Assembly: GCA_021803035.1 (NCBI GenBank)
Contig: JAJZME010000061.1
Location: 1 to 36,312 of the forward strand
Origin: Acidobacteriota bacterium
Lineage (GTDB): Bacteria; Acidobacteriota; Terriglobia; Terriglobales; Acidobacteriaceae
Direction: 5' to 3'
Length of the DNA: 36,312 nucleotides
Below the pieces are notes generated by a model. That model was not told the origin of the DNA, did no database searches, and saw only the letters and a list, made by a program, of their open reading frames with translations. Shown here in pieces: positions 1-8,547 of the stretch. Each line of letters opens with the position of its first letter. Within the stretch, counting starts at the first letter, position 1. The position numbers and the translations under genes are program-made.

Positions 1-144
1 CGGCATCGAGGGATCGATATGCTCGGCCCACGCGCGAATGCCGCCTGCCAGGTTCGAGACTTTATCGTAGCCTGATTGCTTCAGATATTCGGCAGCCCGC
101 TGACTGCGCCCGCCGGCGAGACACGGAGGCGGCTGCGCTGCAGC
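1..144 (-). pseudogene. Rhodanese-like domain, C-terminal remnant at window edge
   Basis: Reading leftward from 144, the minus strand encodes a short stretch with the rhodanese active-site loop: a Cys followed by LAGGRSQRAA, which fits the C-x4-R signature. It is followed by a helix and the NLAGGIRAWA motif typical of the domain end. The frame runs off the left edge. An in-frame TAA lies at 145-147, only four codons after which the recognisable part begins, and I find no rhodanese N-terminal half in any frame upstream. It is therefore either a decayed gene or one broken by a sequencing error. The domain assignment is fairly secure; the pseudogene status is less so because the C-terminus is not visible. 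Confidence 0.5.
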
Positions 145-147
145 TTA

Positions 148-592
148 TCGCATGAGTTTTCCAAGGCATCGGCAATTCCTCGGCGGGTCGGTCTCCACCG
201 GAGCCCGCTTCCGCTTCACCGGTTGCGGTCAGAATGCTGTACAGTGGTCCTGCCGGTCGAGTAATTTGCAGCGAACGGCGAACAGTGTCTTATTCGGTTG
301 TCTCAGCCGAGGGAGCCACCCCATCCTCCGGCTCTAAGGCGTGTGCGATAAGGTCTTTCTCATTCCGGACTACGATCAGTCGCTGCTACTTGCACGTGTT
401 TGGGCGGCCTTCTTGATCCCTGCACTTGCCTGCAAGACAAGTAGAAGCGGCGTGTGAAAGCTTGACTTTCTTAACTAAGGCCCATCCCCCGAACTGCCCC
501 GCAATCACCATCCCTATTCATCCCATCAATGTGATAATCGGCGGTGCCGGGCTCTTCGCATGAATCAACCCACTAAGAACCCCATCACCCAC
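148..592. other. No gene recognised
   Basis: Several short overlapping open frames occur on the plus strand, but none has a convincing Shine-Dalgarno sequence or a recognisable protein motif. I see no RNA gene or clear terminator. It separates the rhodanese remnant from the end of the Rid-family gene. Confidence 0.5.
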
Positions 593-1105
593 TTAACGCG
601 AGCCACCGAATGCAGACCGCGATTCAAAGATCGCCATCGCCTCCATTTCGATCAGCAGGTCCGGGCGGCAAAGAATCGCCTGGATGCCGGTGGAGGCCGG
701 AAGTCGATCAAGGCCCTGTTCGGCGAAGAATTGCGTGCGAATCTCATTGAATGCGTTATAGTCCCGCTCGATATCGCGAAGGTAGCACGTTGTGCGCACC
801 ACGTCTTTCCAAGTCGCGCCTTCGGCTTCCAGCAGTGCCGTGATATTGCGATAAGTACGCAGGGTTTGGGCGCCAAAATCGCCCTGGTGCACGGTCTGGC
901 CGCTTTCATCAATGCTCGCGGTGCCAGAAATCAGCAGAATGGTTACGCCTTTGATGTCCAACCGCAGGCCACGCGAAAATGAAGACGGACGCGGATAACA
1001 CCAGGCTTCGTTCAGAACATTGGGAGCACTGATTACCTTTTTATAAATCTCTCCATCGGCTTGCTCGATAGGAGCGCTCTCCACCATCGACTCCTGTACA
1101 CTCAT
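593..1105 (-). CDS. Rid (YjgF/YER057c/UK114) family protein
   Basis: 170 residues, longer than the usual ~130 of RidA because of an N-terminal extension of about 40 residues. The Rid fold is visible from the LLISGTASIDESG strand-turn, the TYRNITALLEAEGATWKDVV helix region and the C-terminal LLIEMEAMAIF strand. Canonical RidA enzymes hydrolyse reactive enamines/imines using an Arg in a P-A-R-S motif. Here the aligned segment reads PASTGIQA, so that Arg appears to be Ser, which argues against standard deaminase activity and is closer to the chorismatase-like branch. The start has an AGGAGA Shine-Dalgarno at 1115-1120, 9 bases upstream. It lies 39 bases downstream of the oxygenase gene on the same strand and is probably cotranscribed with it. 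Confidence 0.85.
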   Translation of the reverse strand: MSVQESMVESAPIEQADGEIYKKVISAPNVLNEAWCYPRPSSFSRGLRLDIKGVTILLISGTASIDESGQTVHQGDFGAQTLRTYRNITALLEAEGATWKDVVRTTCYLRDIERDYNAFNEIRTQFFAEQGLDRLPASTGIQAILCRPDLLIEMEAMAIFESRSAFGGSR

Positions 1106-1144
1106 AAAACTCGCTCTCCTTGGTTTTGATTCCAGGTTTATCTG

Positions 1145-1888
1145 TCAAGCAGCGGCAGCTTTTTCCGGCCGGATCCGGAAGCCATCCGGATCCTTGCCCC
1201 GTACCTGCCGCCACCAAACCTGGAAATTGGGAACGTTGACCGTGACAATGAACAGCTTGCGCAGATTGCCCGGCGGGCATTGGAGCGGGCGCACGCCATG
1301 CCAGGAGTGAGGCGTGCGCTGGAAGAACAGGCTTTCATTACCCCATGGCTCCAGCTTGGCCGCCACCTCGAGATCGTCAAAGCTCGGCGCGGAGTGCGTT
1401 CGAAAACGCCGCCCGCTGTCGAGAATCAGAATCTCGCCTCCCCACGCAGGCTGCCAGTCCTGCTCAGTATTGAAGTAGAAGATATGGGTGGCAATCTTGC
1501 GGGCCGCATCGCAATGCGGCGAGACGGCGCATCCTTCCCATGCGTAATACCACTCAAAGGTAAGAATGAAGTTGTGTGCCCCCAGCATGCGCCGCAGGAA
1601 AGACTGGTACTGGGCGCCCTTAAGCTCCGCAATAAATTCGGCCCAGGGAGCGGACACATTCAGACTCGGACGGTAATGAAGAAGGTAGCGATCGTGCGGG
1701 GCCTGTCCGTAAGCGCGCTTGATGCCGACCATGCGATTAAAGCCCCCCACATCGGGCAAACTCTGACGCAGGGCTTCGTGGCCTTCCGGGGTCAGAGAAT
1801 CTTCAAGCGCAACCCACGGATAAGGTCGCCGGTCTCGAAACTCCGCATTCGAAGTTCTTTGCAGACAATCCTGGTTCAGATACCGCAT
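1145..1888 (-). CDS. 2-oxoglutarate/Fe(II)-dependent oxygenase (prolyl-4-hydroxylase-like)
   Basis: 247 residues. The double-stranded beta-helix metal site is visible as H125-C-D127 in the SPHCDAARK segment, the distal His197 in SWHGVRP, and an Arg210 in LRKLFIV suited to binding the 2-oxoglutarate carboxylate. WGGEILIL at about 149-156 is the usual core strand. Such enzymes hydroxylate protein or small-molecule substrates; the substrate here is unknown. The frame stays open to 1978, but the start at 1888 has a perfect AGGAGG at 1895-1900 with a 6-base gap, so I prefer it over the upstream start. It is followed by the Rid-family gene 39 bases downstream on the same strand, probably in one operon. 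Confidence 0.85.
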   Translation of the reverse strand: MRYLNQDCLQRTSNAEFRDRRPYPWVALEDSLTPEGHEALRQSLPDVGGFNRMVGIKRAYGQAPHDRYLLHYRPSLNVSAPWAEFIAELKGAQYQSFLRRMLGAHNFILTFEWYYAWEGCAVSPHCDAARKIATHIFYFNTEQDWQPAWGGEILILDSGRRFRTHSAPSFDDLEVAAKLEPWGNESLFFQRTPHSWHGVRPLQCPPGNLRKLFIVTVNVPNFQVWWRQVRGKDPDGFRIRPEKAAAA

Positions 1889-2576
1889 CGGGAACCTCCT
1901 CGCCGAAAAGCCAATGCTTGTTGCTTTGCTCAGGCCGGGTAGCGCATCGTCTGCACACCAGATCCGAAACGCTGACAAAGCAATGGGAAGCGCATTTTTT
2001 GCTTAGAAGGGCGAACGCCGTTGATTCCGGCACTTTCAAATTCGTACGTCGTTCTCATAAGGATGATGAATGCCGGGGGTAGCACCGTGTCTGTGAGCGG
2101 GATCACAGGCAAACGTCAGCGAGATACGATGGAGAACTGCACACAATGCCGTCCGCCCGCCATCTGAGAATATGGGGATCGGTCCAACCGCTCACGGCCG
2201 CAGCAGCCATGTCGCATCGCATTACCGGGGTTGCACATGCAGCCGCAGACTGTGCAGGGTTAACGACAAGCGACGCGAAAATAGAGGATTTAACGCGATT
2301 ATTGCCCGCGTTCCTGCTGGCAGGACACAATTCCCTTCCGCCCGGTTTCCCCGACACAGCACCATCTCATTTCAGCACCTGACAAGGCCGCTTGGACACT
2401 TCAGCTTTCGACGCAACGATCGCCAGCCCCAGAATCCGGCGTCCAGCCAAGCCGCACGGGAAGGAAGACCCGCCCTTTGGCCGCTATTTCGCAGAATTAT
2501 GCGGCGGAAATTACGCCGCTCACCTCGGAGCCAAGGTCTTCCACCTTCATTTGGCGCTTCTTGCTCGCCACCAGGA
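1889..2576. other. Intergenic region, no gene recognised
   Basis: Nearly 690 bases between the GH28 stop and the oxygenase start, both on the minus strand. The right part must hold the oxygenase promoter, but I cannot pick one with confidence. The short open frames here lack motifs and good ribosome-binding sites. The only clear structure is the hairpin at 2501-2519. Confidence 0.5.
2501..2519 (-). terminator. Hairpin downstream of GH28 gene, possible terminator
   Basis: A perfect 6-bp stem, GCGGCG/CGCCGC, around a 7-base AT-rich loop, 57 bases past the GH28 stop. The following minus-strand bases are A/T-rich (ATAATTCTG) but do not form a real U-tract, so intrinsic termination is only possible. 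Confidence 0.35.
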
Positions 2577-3863
2577 TCAGTGCATCGACAGCTTTGCGCC
2601 AGCCAGGGTCGTAATGTCTTTCCCTTCACTGGCATGCACGAAAAGATCCTTGCCAATGACCTGGGCGTTGCTGATCACCATCCCTTTTCGAGCGTCAATC
2701 GTGACGTGATCGAGCACCAGGTCACGAATCGGCGCTTCAGGCAAGCCCGCAATGACCGCCCCGTTCCGGCTGTTGATCGCTGTCAGGTTTTCGATGGTGA
2801 TGTTATGGAAATGGGGCGTCAGCGGCGTGACCGGCGCAGGCAGATCCGGCTTGGGCGGGAATTTGTGCGGATAAAATTCACTGATAATCAGCGCGTTCGG
2901 AACGTTCTTCATGCGAATGTTCTTGAACACAATGTCGCTCACGTCGTTCCCGCGGTCGCGATTGGCCTTGATGCGAATACCATTGCCGGTTCCATCAAAG
3001 GTAATGTTGTCGGCATAGATGTGCTGCGCGCCTCCGGCAATCTCGCTGCCGATAGAAAGCCCGTGCCCGTGCACGAACGTGCAGTCCTCGATGGTAATAT
3101 AGCGGCTGGCCCTGTTGTTAGCGGACTTTGGCATACCGGACTTGATGGCCACGTCGTCATCGCCAACGTTCGCGTAGACATGCTCAATGAGCACATGCCG
3201 GGAAGCAAACGGATCAATGGCATCGGTGTTGACAGAGTGCGCCGGCGCCAGAACGCGAACATTGCGGATAGTCACGTAGTCAGAGTAGTAGGGGACGATC
3301 TGCCACATGGGCGAGTTCTCCGCCGTGATGCCTTCGATGAGCACATGGTCGCAGTGGTCGAAGACAATCAGGCGGGGGCGGGTGAAATGCGTGTTTCTGC
3401 CTTCGGCGACCAGATGCGTAAGAAAAGCCTTCCACCAGCCGACGCCGTTGCCATTGATCGTACCGCCGCCAACAATGCTGACATGACTTGCATCCGTGGC
3501 GCTGACGAGCGCCTGCCGGCCGGGCGCGCGGAATTCGCTGATCTTCGGATAATCCTTGAAATCCGGAGAGCCGAGGAGCGTGGCGCCTTTCTTGAGGTCG
3601 AGAGTAATGTTGCTCTTAAGCACAATCGGCCCGCTCAGATAAGTGCCCGGAGTCAGCAGCACCGTGCCACCGCCCTTGGCTTCGCACGCATTGATCGCGT
3701 GCTGAATGGCGGCAGCATCGTTCGTAACGCCATTGCCTTTGGCGCCATAAGAACGCGGGCTGCAGATGTTCGCACTGGTCGCGGCAACGGCCGGTGTTGC
3801 AGCAAGCAGAGTCGCACAGACAGCAAAAGTGGAAAGCAACAAAAGGGGAGAGAATTTCCGCAT
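2577..3863 (-). CDS. Secreted GH28-family glycosidase (polygalacturonase-like)
   Basis: 428 residues with a Sec signal peptide (basic MRKF, hydrophobic core, cleavage near the ATPAVAA segment, about residue 27). The mature part begins with the pectin-lyase-fold SYGAKGNGVTNDAAAIQ motif. All four GH28 landmarks are present: NTD at 212-214, the DD pair within GDDDVAIKSG (235-237), GHG at 266-268, and RIK at 297-299. Family members hydrolyse alpha-1,4-galacturonosyl or related bonds of pectin in the periplasm or outside the cell. The repeated beta-helix strands (YITIEDCTF, HNITIENLT) fit. The start at 3863 has AGGAGT at 3869-3874, 5 bases away; the frame opens further upstream but without a ribosome-binding site. 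It appears monocistronic. Plant-polymer degradation is a common soil-acidobacterial trait. Confidence 0.92.
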   Translation of the reverse strand: MRKFSPLLLLSTFAVCATLLAATPAVAATSANICSPRSYGAKGNGVTNDAAAIQHAINACEAKGGGTVLLTPGTYLSGPIVLKSNITLDLKKGATLLGSPDFKDYPKISEFRAPGRQALVSATDASHVSIVGGGTINGNGVGWWKAFLTHLVAEGRNTHFTRPRLIVFDHCDHVLIEGITAENSPMWQIVPYYSDYVTIRNVRVLAPAHSVNTDAIDPFASRHVLIEHVYANVGDDDVAIKSGMPKSANNRASRYITIEDCTFVHGHGLSIGSEIAGGAQHIYADNITFDGTGNGIRIKANRDRGNDVSDIVFKNIRMKNVPNALIISEFYPHKFPPKPDLPAPVTPLTPHFHNITIENLTAINSRNGAVIAGLPEAPIRDLVLDHVTIDARKGMVISNAQVIGKDLFVHASEGKDITTLAGAKLSMH

Positions 3864-4034
3864 CAATGACTCCTTGAAAATACGAGCGTCCTCTGGATCA
3901 GACATGTTCTATATATTATTGCAAGGCTACGCACGAGGTCCTACCACCAAAAATGACGCAACGCGATCGAGCACGTGGTCCCGGCTCGCTTCCGACTCTG
4001 GTTCATTTGCGCATCCTGCCGTGCGCGCGATCAC

Positions 4035-4062
4035 TTGACACCCCATCAAATTCCGGTATCTA
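4035..4062 (+). promoter_or_regulatory. Candidate sigma-70 promoter of the eno unit
   Basis: A perfect -35 hexamer TTGACA (4035-4040) is followed after 16 bases by TATCTA (4057-4062), a moderate -10. Transcription would start near 4069, directly in front of the aptamer that begins at 4076. This position supports the call. Confidence 0.55.
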
Positions 4063-4075
4063 CTGAGAGGTTGTT

Positions 4076-4160
4076 GGGGTGAGGGAGTTCACCTTTAACC
4101 GCTGTCCCATCCGAGAGGCAGGACAGATAATGACTCCTGACAGGGAATCCTGTTACGGAG
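4076..4160 (+). ncRNA. Fluoride riboswitch (crcB motif) of the eno unit
   Basis: P1 is GGTGA (4078-4082) with TCACC (4089-4093). The enclosed loop GGGAGT (4083-4088) can form a pseudoknot with ACTCC (4133-4137), giving 5 pairs. A TTTAAC linker follows, then P3 CTGTCC (4102-4107) with GGACAG (4121-4126) and the family-typical ATAATGACTCCTG. Directly downstream, CTCC (4134-4137) can instead pair with GGAG (4157-4160) around an inner ACAGG-GAAT-CCTGT hairpin. Pseudoknot and hairpin are thus mutually exclusive, a plausible switch. No U-tract follows, so the way it controls expression is unclear. Known crcB-motif RNAs turn genes on when fluoride binds. Confidence 0.85.
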
Positions 4161-4447
4161 CTACCTCTGCGGCGCGATTCCCTATCACAAGTTGGATTGA
4201 GATTCCATGGTAGATCCCTGGCATCTGTTGACTTTGTGTATCGGATTCGCTGCGGCCGCGCGATGGCCATACGGCTTGCTGCGCGCTCCGGCGCCACGAA
4301 CGAACCCCCTCGCCTTGCTCGCGATACAACCGGATAAGAAATCATACCTGAACGGATCGCGCCCTCTTCGCACGTCCTCTCTTCCAGTCGCAATCATTGC
4401 ATTTGCTTCAAGCCTTTCGGCCGCATGAGCCGGGAAAGTGAACTTCT
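4161..4447 (+). other. Long leader between riboswitch and eno; possible small ORF
   Basis: About 290 bases of untranslated leader is unusual after a fluoride switch. A frame from ATG 4207 to TGA 4428 could encode 73 residues (starting MVDPWHLLTLCIGF) with hydrophobic stretches at both ends, but it has no good Shine-Dalgarno and I do not recognise it. It ends 19 bases before eno, so a coupled leader peptide is conceivable. I do not call it a gene. Confidence 0.3.
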
Positions 4448-5752
4448 ATGTCTGAAATTGCCAAGCTCGATGCACTTGAGATTCTAGATTCGCGTGGGAA
4501 TCCCACGCTCGCTGTAACTGTCACTCTTGCGAACGGCGTCGCCGCGACCGCAAAGGTTCCCTCCGGCGCCTCGACCGGCAAGCGCGAAGCGGTTGAACTC
4601 CGTGATGGAGACAAATCACGCTATGGCGGCAAGGGCGTATTGAAGGCGAAGAGCCATGTCGAAAGGGAAATTCAGGGCGCCGTTCGCGGGATGGACGCCA
4701 ATGACCAAAAGGCTTTGGACAAGCGACTCTGCGAACTGGACGGAACACCAAACAAGGGCCGGTTGGGCGCCAATGCGATCCTCGGCGTATCGCTCGCGGC
4801 AGCCCATGCCACGGCGAAGGACCGTGGAGTTCCGCTTTATGCGGCCATCGTGGATCGGCCCGCCAACCTGTTGCCCACTCCGGGCCTCAATGTGCTGAAT
4901 GGCGGCAAACATGCCGACAGCAACGTGGACTTCCAGGAGTTCATGATCTCGCCTGTAGGCGCTCCGTCTTTCAGCGAGGCGCTGCGCGCGGCCGCCGAGA
5001 CATTTCATTCCCTGCAAGCCGTGCTGCACAAGAAGGGTTACAGCACGGCCGTTGGCGACGAGGGCGGATTTGCTCCGCAGTTGAAGTCGAACGAGGAGCC
5101 AATCGAATTGATCCTCGAAGCCATCCAGAAGGCGGGCTACAAGCCGGGCAAAGACATCGTGATCATGCTCGATCCGGCAGCCAGCGAATTCTTCGACGAA
5201 GGCAATTACGTCTTTGCCAAGTCGGATAAGAGCAAGAAGAGCCCGGCAGAACTGGTTGCACTTTGGCAGAGCTGGCTCAAGAAGTATCCGGAGATCTGGT
5301 CGCTTGAAGACGGCGTGGCCGAAGACGATGCCGCCGGCTGGAAACAGATCACGGCTGAGTTGGGAAATCAGATTCAGCTTGTCGGGGACGACAATTTTGT
5401 GACCAATCCAGCGCTTTTCCGTCAGGGCATCAAGAACGGGGTTGCCAATGCCATTCTGATCAAGCTGAACCAGATCGGCACCGTGACTGAGACGCTCGAT
5501 TGCATTCAGATGGCGCGCGAGAACGGCTATGGCGCGGTGATCTCGCACCGCTCGGGAGAGACAGACGACACCAGCATCGCGGACCTGGCGGTTGCGGCCG
5601 GAATGGGACAGATCAAAACCGGCTCGGCCTGCCGCGGCGAGCGCATTGCGAAGTACAACCGCCTGCTCGAAATCGAGCGTGAGCTGGGGAGCAAGGCTCG
5701 TTACGCGGGCGCCAGCATCTATGACCGCTGGAAGAAGCCCGTGAAAGCGTAA
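4448..5752 (+). CDS. eno: Enolase (phosphopyruvate hydratase)
   Basis: 434 residues, the normal bacterial length. It converts 2-phosphoglycerate to phosphoenolpyruvate in the cytoplasm with two Mg ions. Visible landmarks are [32 protein letters not shown], catalytic Glu205 in [10 protein letters not shown], the metal Asp in [11 protein letters not shown], catalytic Lys339 in [10 protein letters not shown], and [10 protein letters not shown] near the end. A weak GGGAAAG lies upstream of the ATG. Fluoride with phosphate and Mg is a classical tight inhibitor of enolase, which fits the fluoride riboswitch at 4076-4160. It is the first gene of a unit that continues with dynamin-like GTPases, so it may be a fluoride-inducible extra copy; whether another eno exists cannot be seen here. 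Confidence 0.97.
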   Translation: MSEIAKLDALEILDSRGNPTLAVTVTLANGVAATAKVPSGASTGKREAVELRDGDKSRYGGKGVLKAKSHVEREIQGAVRGMDANDQKALDKRLCELDGTPNKGRLGANAILGVSLAAAHATAKDRGVPLYAAIVDRPANLLPTPGLNVLNGGKHADSNVDFQEFMISPVGAPSFSEALRAAAETFHSLQAVLHKKGYSTAVGDEGGFAPQLKSNEEPIELILEAIQKAGYKPGKDIVIMLDPAASEFFDEGNYVFAKSDKSKKSPAELVALWQSWLKKYPEIWSLEDGVAEDDAAGWKQITAELGNQIQLVGDDNFVTNPALFRQGIKNGVANAILIKLNQIGTVTETLDCIQMARENGYGAVISHRSGETDDTSIADLAVAAGMGQIKTGSACRGERIAKYNRLLEIERELGSKARYAGASIYDRWKKPVKA

Positions 5753-5792
5753 TGTACCTGCAGTTGAAGGGAAGCTTGCCGGTTCAATGAAC

Positions 5793-5828
5793 GATGGCTC
5801 CTCTGGACATACAGCGGGAGGAGCCATC
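5793..5828 (+). terminator. Strong 11-bp hairpin between eno and GTPase 1
   Basis: GATGGCTCCTC (5793-5803) and GAGGAGCCATC (5818-5828) are perfect inverted copies around a 14-base loop, 40 bases after the eno stop. No U-tract follows, so it may be an RNA-stabilising or attenuating intercistronic hairpin rather than a full terminator. Its right arm contains a GGAGGAG that would be masked in the folded state. Confidence 0.5.
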
Positions 5829-5855
5829 TCCAGACGGCTGGTGGAGATGAGCAAA

Positions 5856-7922
5856 ATGCAACCGACGGGCCAATTGAACGAGGCTCAACAGCGGCGGCTG
5901 AGCATAACCTGCCAGCACATCGACAAGCTGCTTGGCGATGTTGAGCGGATTCTGCACGAGGCTGCATCGAAATCTCCATTTCCGCGCCATGTTGTCAATG
6001 TGACGCCCGCTCAAACCCGGGTGCTGGAGGACTATATTCGCCGGGTTCGCGAGCAGCTCTTGCGCGCCCTGGCATGGCAGGGCCTGCATCCCGATCCGCC
6101 CGATATTCCCGCCACGCGCGCCATCCTTTCGCATCTGGCGTTTGTCGACATCGCTATTGAGGAGCTCAAGCCCAGCTACATGCGCGGGTCCGGAGCTGTT
6201 TTGGAAAATGCCGCGGACGAATTGAACGGCGTGGTGCATGAATTGCGTTCCGTCGTCCAAGGCATGGAGCGCTACATCCGCCAGGAATTTGGAGCGAACC
6301 TCCAAGCGCGCCTGCAGCAGTTGGAAAAGGCGGGGAACGATGTGAGGCTGATTCGAGAGATCGAGGAGATCGTCACCCGGCACGGCCTGGTCGAGTTCCG
6401 GCCGCGTATTGCCTCACTTGCCTCGCGCCTTGCGGAAAACAACCTGGAAGTGGCGCTCTTCGGACGCGTGAACAGCGGAAAGTCCTCGCTGCTGAACGCG
6501 CTACTCGGAACAGATGTTCTTCCTGTGGGCGTGAATCCGATCACGGCTGTACCGACGAAACTCCGCTACGGATCGGAACTGCGCGCGACAGTGGCATTTG
6601 GCAGCGGTACGGATGAGCTCGTCACCGTCGCGGATTTCCGCAGCCTGATTACGGAGGAAGGCAATCCGGGCAACCAGCGCAATGTGGTGCGCGCAGTCGT
6701 TGAAGTCCCTTCACCGCGGCTCAGGCAAGGCATCGCGCTAGTTGATACGCCAGGGCTCGGCTCACTTGCCCAGCGAGGCGCAGCCGAAACGATGGCCTAT
6801 CTGCCGGCGTGCGATCTGGCGCTCCTATTGATCGATGCGGGCACCGCACTCAACGAGGAAGATCTCGGCACCTTACGTCTGCTCTACGAAGCCGGAATCC
6901 CCGCTCTGCTGTTGCTCAGCAAAGCGGACCTGCTGCACAATCAGGATCTCTATCGCGTGGCTGCCTATATTGAGAGCCAGATTGAGCAGAATCTCGGGTT
7001 AAAGATCGACGTACATCCCGTGAGCACGTTACCGCAGCGCTCCGCGCTTCTCGACAGCTTTTTCGAGCGCGAGATGCTTCCTCGTTTCGATCAGGGGCGT
7101 AGCTTGCGTGAATCCTCTGTCGCCCGCAAGGTTGGGGCCCTTCGCGAATCGGTCATCTCTGCTCTGCAAACGTCACTCGATCAACTGCATCGGCGAAAGA
7201 CAGCGATGACCGAACAGGATGCAACCGGCATCGAAGAACGCCTGCGTCAGATCAGCGGCCGCATTGGGGAGCAACGAACGATTCTCGATCGCGGTTTCCT
7301 GGAGCTTGCCGAACGTCCTGCAGTTGTCGTGCAGGCTTTGGCGGATGTGGTCACTGAACGGATTTCTGCAAATAAGGACGGCGCACTTGATCGAGCCAGT
7401 CTTTCTGAATGGGCCAACCGGGTGGTGCAGGAGCGTGTCGATCGGCTTCTTGGAGATGCTCGATCGTCCGCCAGGGACGCGGTTGAAATGTTGCAGAAGA
7501 TCGGCCTGGAGATGTCCCGATCTGATGTGCCTTCGCTGGAGGATGCCGAAGGGTTCTTGCGCGACGCACCACGATTTGAGCTTGGCGATCCGCCCGTGGA
7601 AATACATCCAGAGCACTGGAAATGGCTGGGCCGCAAGCTTCTGTTCGCAATTGTGAAAAGCGCCCTGGGCCAGAGGATCGGCCCACTGCTTACGGAGAGG
7701 TTGCATCGTTATGAGCAGGTCCTGCGGCTGTGGAACGAGCAGGTGTCTCGCAAGCTCGAAACAATGATCAACTCCTATGCCGATGACTACCGCGCGCAGC
7801 TCAACCGGATTTGTGGAGCAACCGGGAATTCCGTTAGTTCCGCCGAAATTGAACGCGATCTCGATCATCTAATGCACAGGCTTGCGACCGAATCGCACGA
7901 CGAGGCACAACAAAGAACGTGA
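5856..7922 (+). CDS. Dynamin-like GTPase 1
   Basis: About 688 residues. After a ~200-residue helical N-terminal region comes a dynamin-type GTPase domain: P-loop GRVNSGKSS (about 203-211), G2 threonine in PITAVPTK, G3 DTPGLGS (about 297), and G4 SKAD (about 355; Ser replaces the usual Asn). Then follow ~300 residues of predicted helices with a WKWLGRKLLFAIVKSALG segment that could insert in membrane. Bacterial dynamin-like proteins bind and remodel or tether membranes using GTP. The frame is open from ATG 5787, but ATG 5856 has GTGGAG nine bases upstream and leaves the 5793-5828 hairpin untranslated, so I prefer it. It is second in the eno unit, under the same riboswitch. The exact role is unknown. 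Confidence 0.88.
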   Translation: MQPTGQLNEAQQRRLSITCQHIDKLLGDVERILHEAASKSPFPRHVVNVTPAQTRVLEDYIRRVREQLLRALAWQGLHPDPPDIPATRAILSHLAFVDIAIEELKPSYMRGSGAVLENAADELNGVVHELRSVVQGMERYIRQEFGANLQARLQQLEKAGNDVRLIREIEEIVTRHGLVEFRPRIASLASRLAENNLEVALFGRVNSGKSSLLNALLGTDVLPVGVNPITAVPTKLRYGSELRATVAFGSGTDELVTVADFRSLITEEGNPGNQRNVVRAVVEVPSPRLRQGIALVDTPGLGSLAQRGAAETMAYLPACDLALLLIDAGTALNEEDLGTLRLLYEAGIPALLLLSKADLLHNQDLYRVAAYIESQIEQNLGLKIDVHPVSTLPQRSALLDSFFEREMLPRFDQGRSLRESSVARKVGALRESVISALQTSLDQLHRRKTAMTEQDATGIEERLRQISGRIGEQRTILDRGFLELAERPAVVVQALADVVTERISANKDGALDRASLSEWANRVVQERVDRLLGDARSSARDAVEMLQKIGLEMSRSDVPSLEDAEGFLRDAPRFELGDPPVEIHPEHWKWLGRKLLFAIVKSALGQRIGPLLTERLHRYEQVLRLWNEQVSRKLETMINSYADDYRAQLNRICGATGNSVSSAEIERDLDHLMHRLATESHDEAQQRT

Positions 7923-7970
7923 AAAGAGGAGCATTGCGGAGCGATTCTCTTGTGACAGGGGTGTATTCTC

Positions 7971-8536
7971 GTGAGAACACATCGTCAACTCGTGGTCTAT
8001 CACCCGATCCTTCAGACCCTGCATGAGCCCGGGTGTCCGTTTTGCCGGTTTCTGAAAGAGTTTAGACGCTTCGGCTCCAGTATCATTCGGGGGGCGAGCT
8101 TCACCGGCTGTGCAGCTTTCATGCTTGGGGGTTGGCCGCAGTTCAGGATGCGCCGGCCGCGGCGGAAGCCTCTATGAAGCTGGTGAATAATGCGGCCGCG
8201 GCGTCAAACGGAACTTCCGAATGCGGCATTTGTAGCGAGGTTGCGGCGGAAGAACAACTGCGAATGCGGGAATTTGTAAGTAGTATTGAGCGTGCGGAAG
8301 TTTTGCATCGGCTGCGATTGGACGTGGTTTTGTGCGTGCCTCACGCGATGAAGTTGCGCAACAAGGTTCCGCCTGCCCTGACGCCACGGATTGATGGCAT
8401 CATTATTCGTTGCCGTCAGCGGCTGACGGTAGAACCGAGTCAGCTTCGCAGCAAGCCGGGACCGGACCGCGCTGGTTGGGGCGCCCTTGGCCGCGCGGCA
8501 GAATTTCTGGTGGCCCAGCAAGGGCTCAAGACATAA
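7971..8536 (+). pseudogene. Cys-pair (CxxC...CxxH) protein with apparent frameshift
   Basis: The gene opens with GTG at 7971 (AGGGG upstream) and reads a HEPGCPFCRFLKEF motif. The matching second half, ELHRLCSFHAWGLAAVQDA, continues in the frame one base back, open from 8066 to the stop at 8536. The shift lies between about 8066 and 8094, a stretch that ends in six Gs. Joined, the product is roughly 188 residues with two CxxC...CxxH units: CPFC...CSFH and CGIC...CVPH. The same two units form the C-terminus of dynamin-like GTPase 3 at 13982-15676, so this is a stand-alone version of that domain. It sits between GTPase 1 and the DUF190 genes; its stop is 11 bases before the next start. Sequencing error, a true mutation or programmed slippage are all possible. 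A likely zinc-binding role is inference. Confidence 0.6.
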
Positions 8537-8547
8537 GGGAGAAGAAG

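Noticed and set aside
2172..3869. 565-codon plus-strand open frame
   Set aside because: It is the antisense shadow of the GH28 gene, which has a signal peptide, all family motifs and a good ribosome-binding site.
4616..5854. 412-codon minus-strand open frame opposite eno
   Set aside because: It is a complementary-strand artefact of a high-GC coding sequence; it has no motif or ribosome-binding site.
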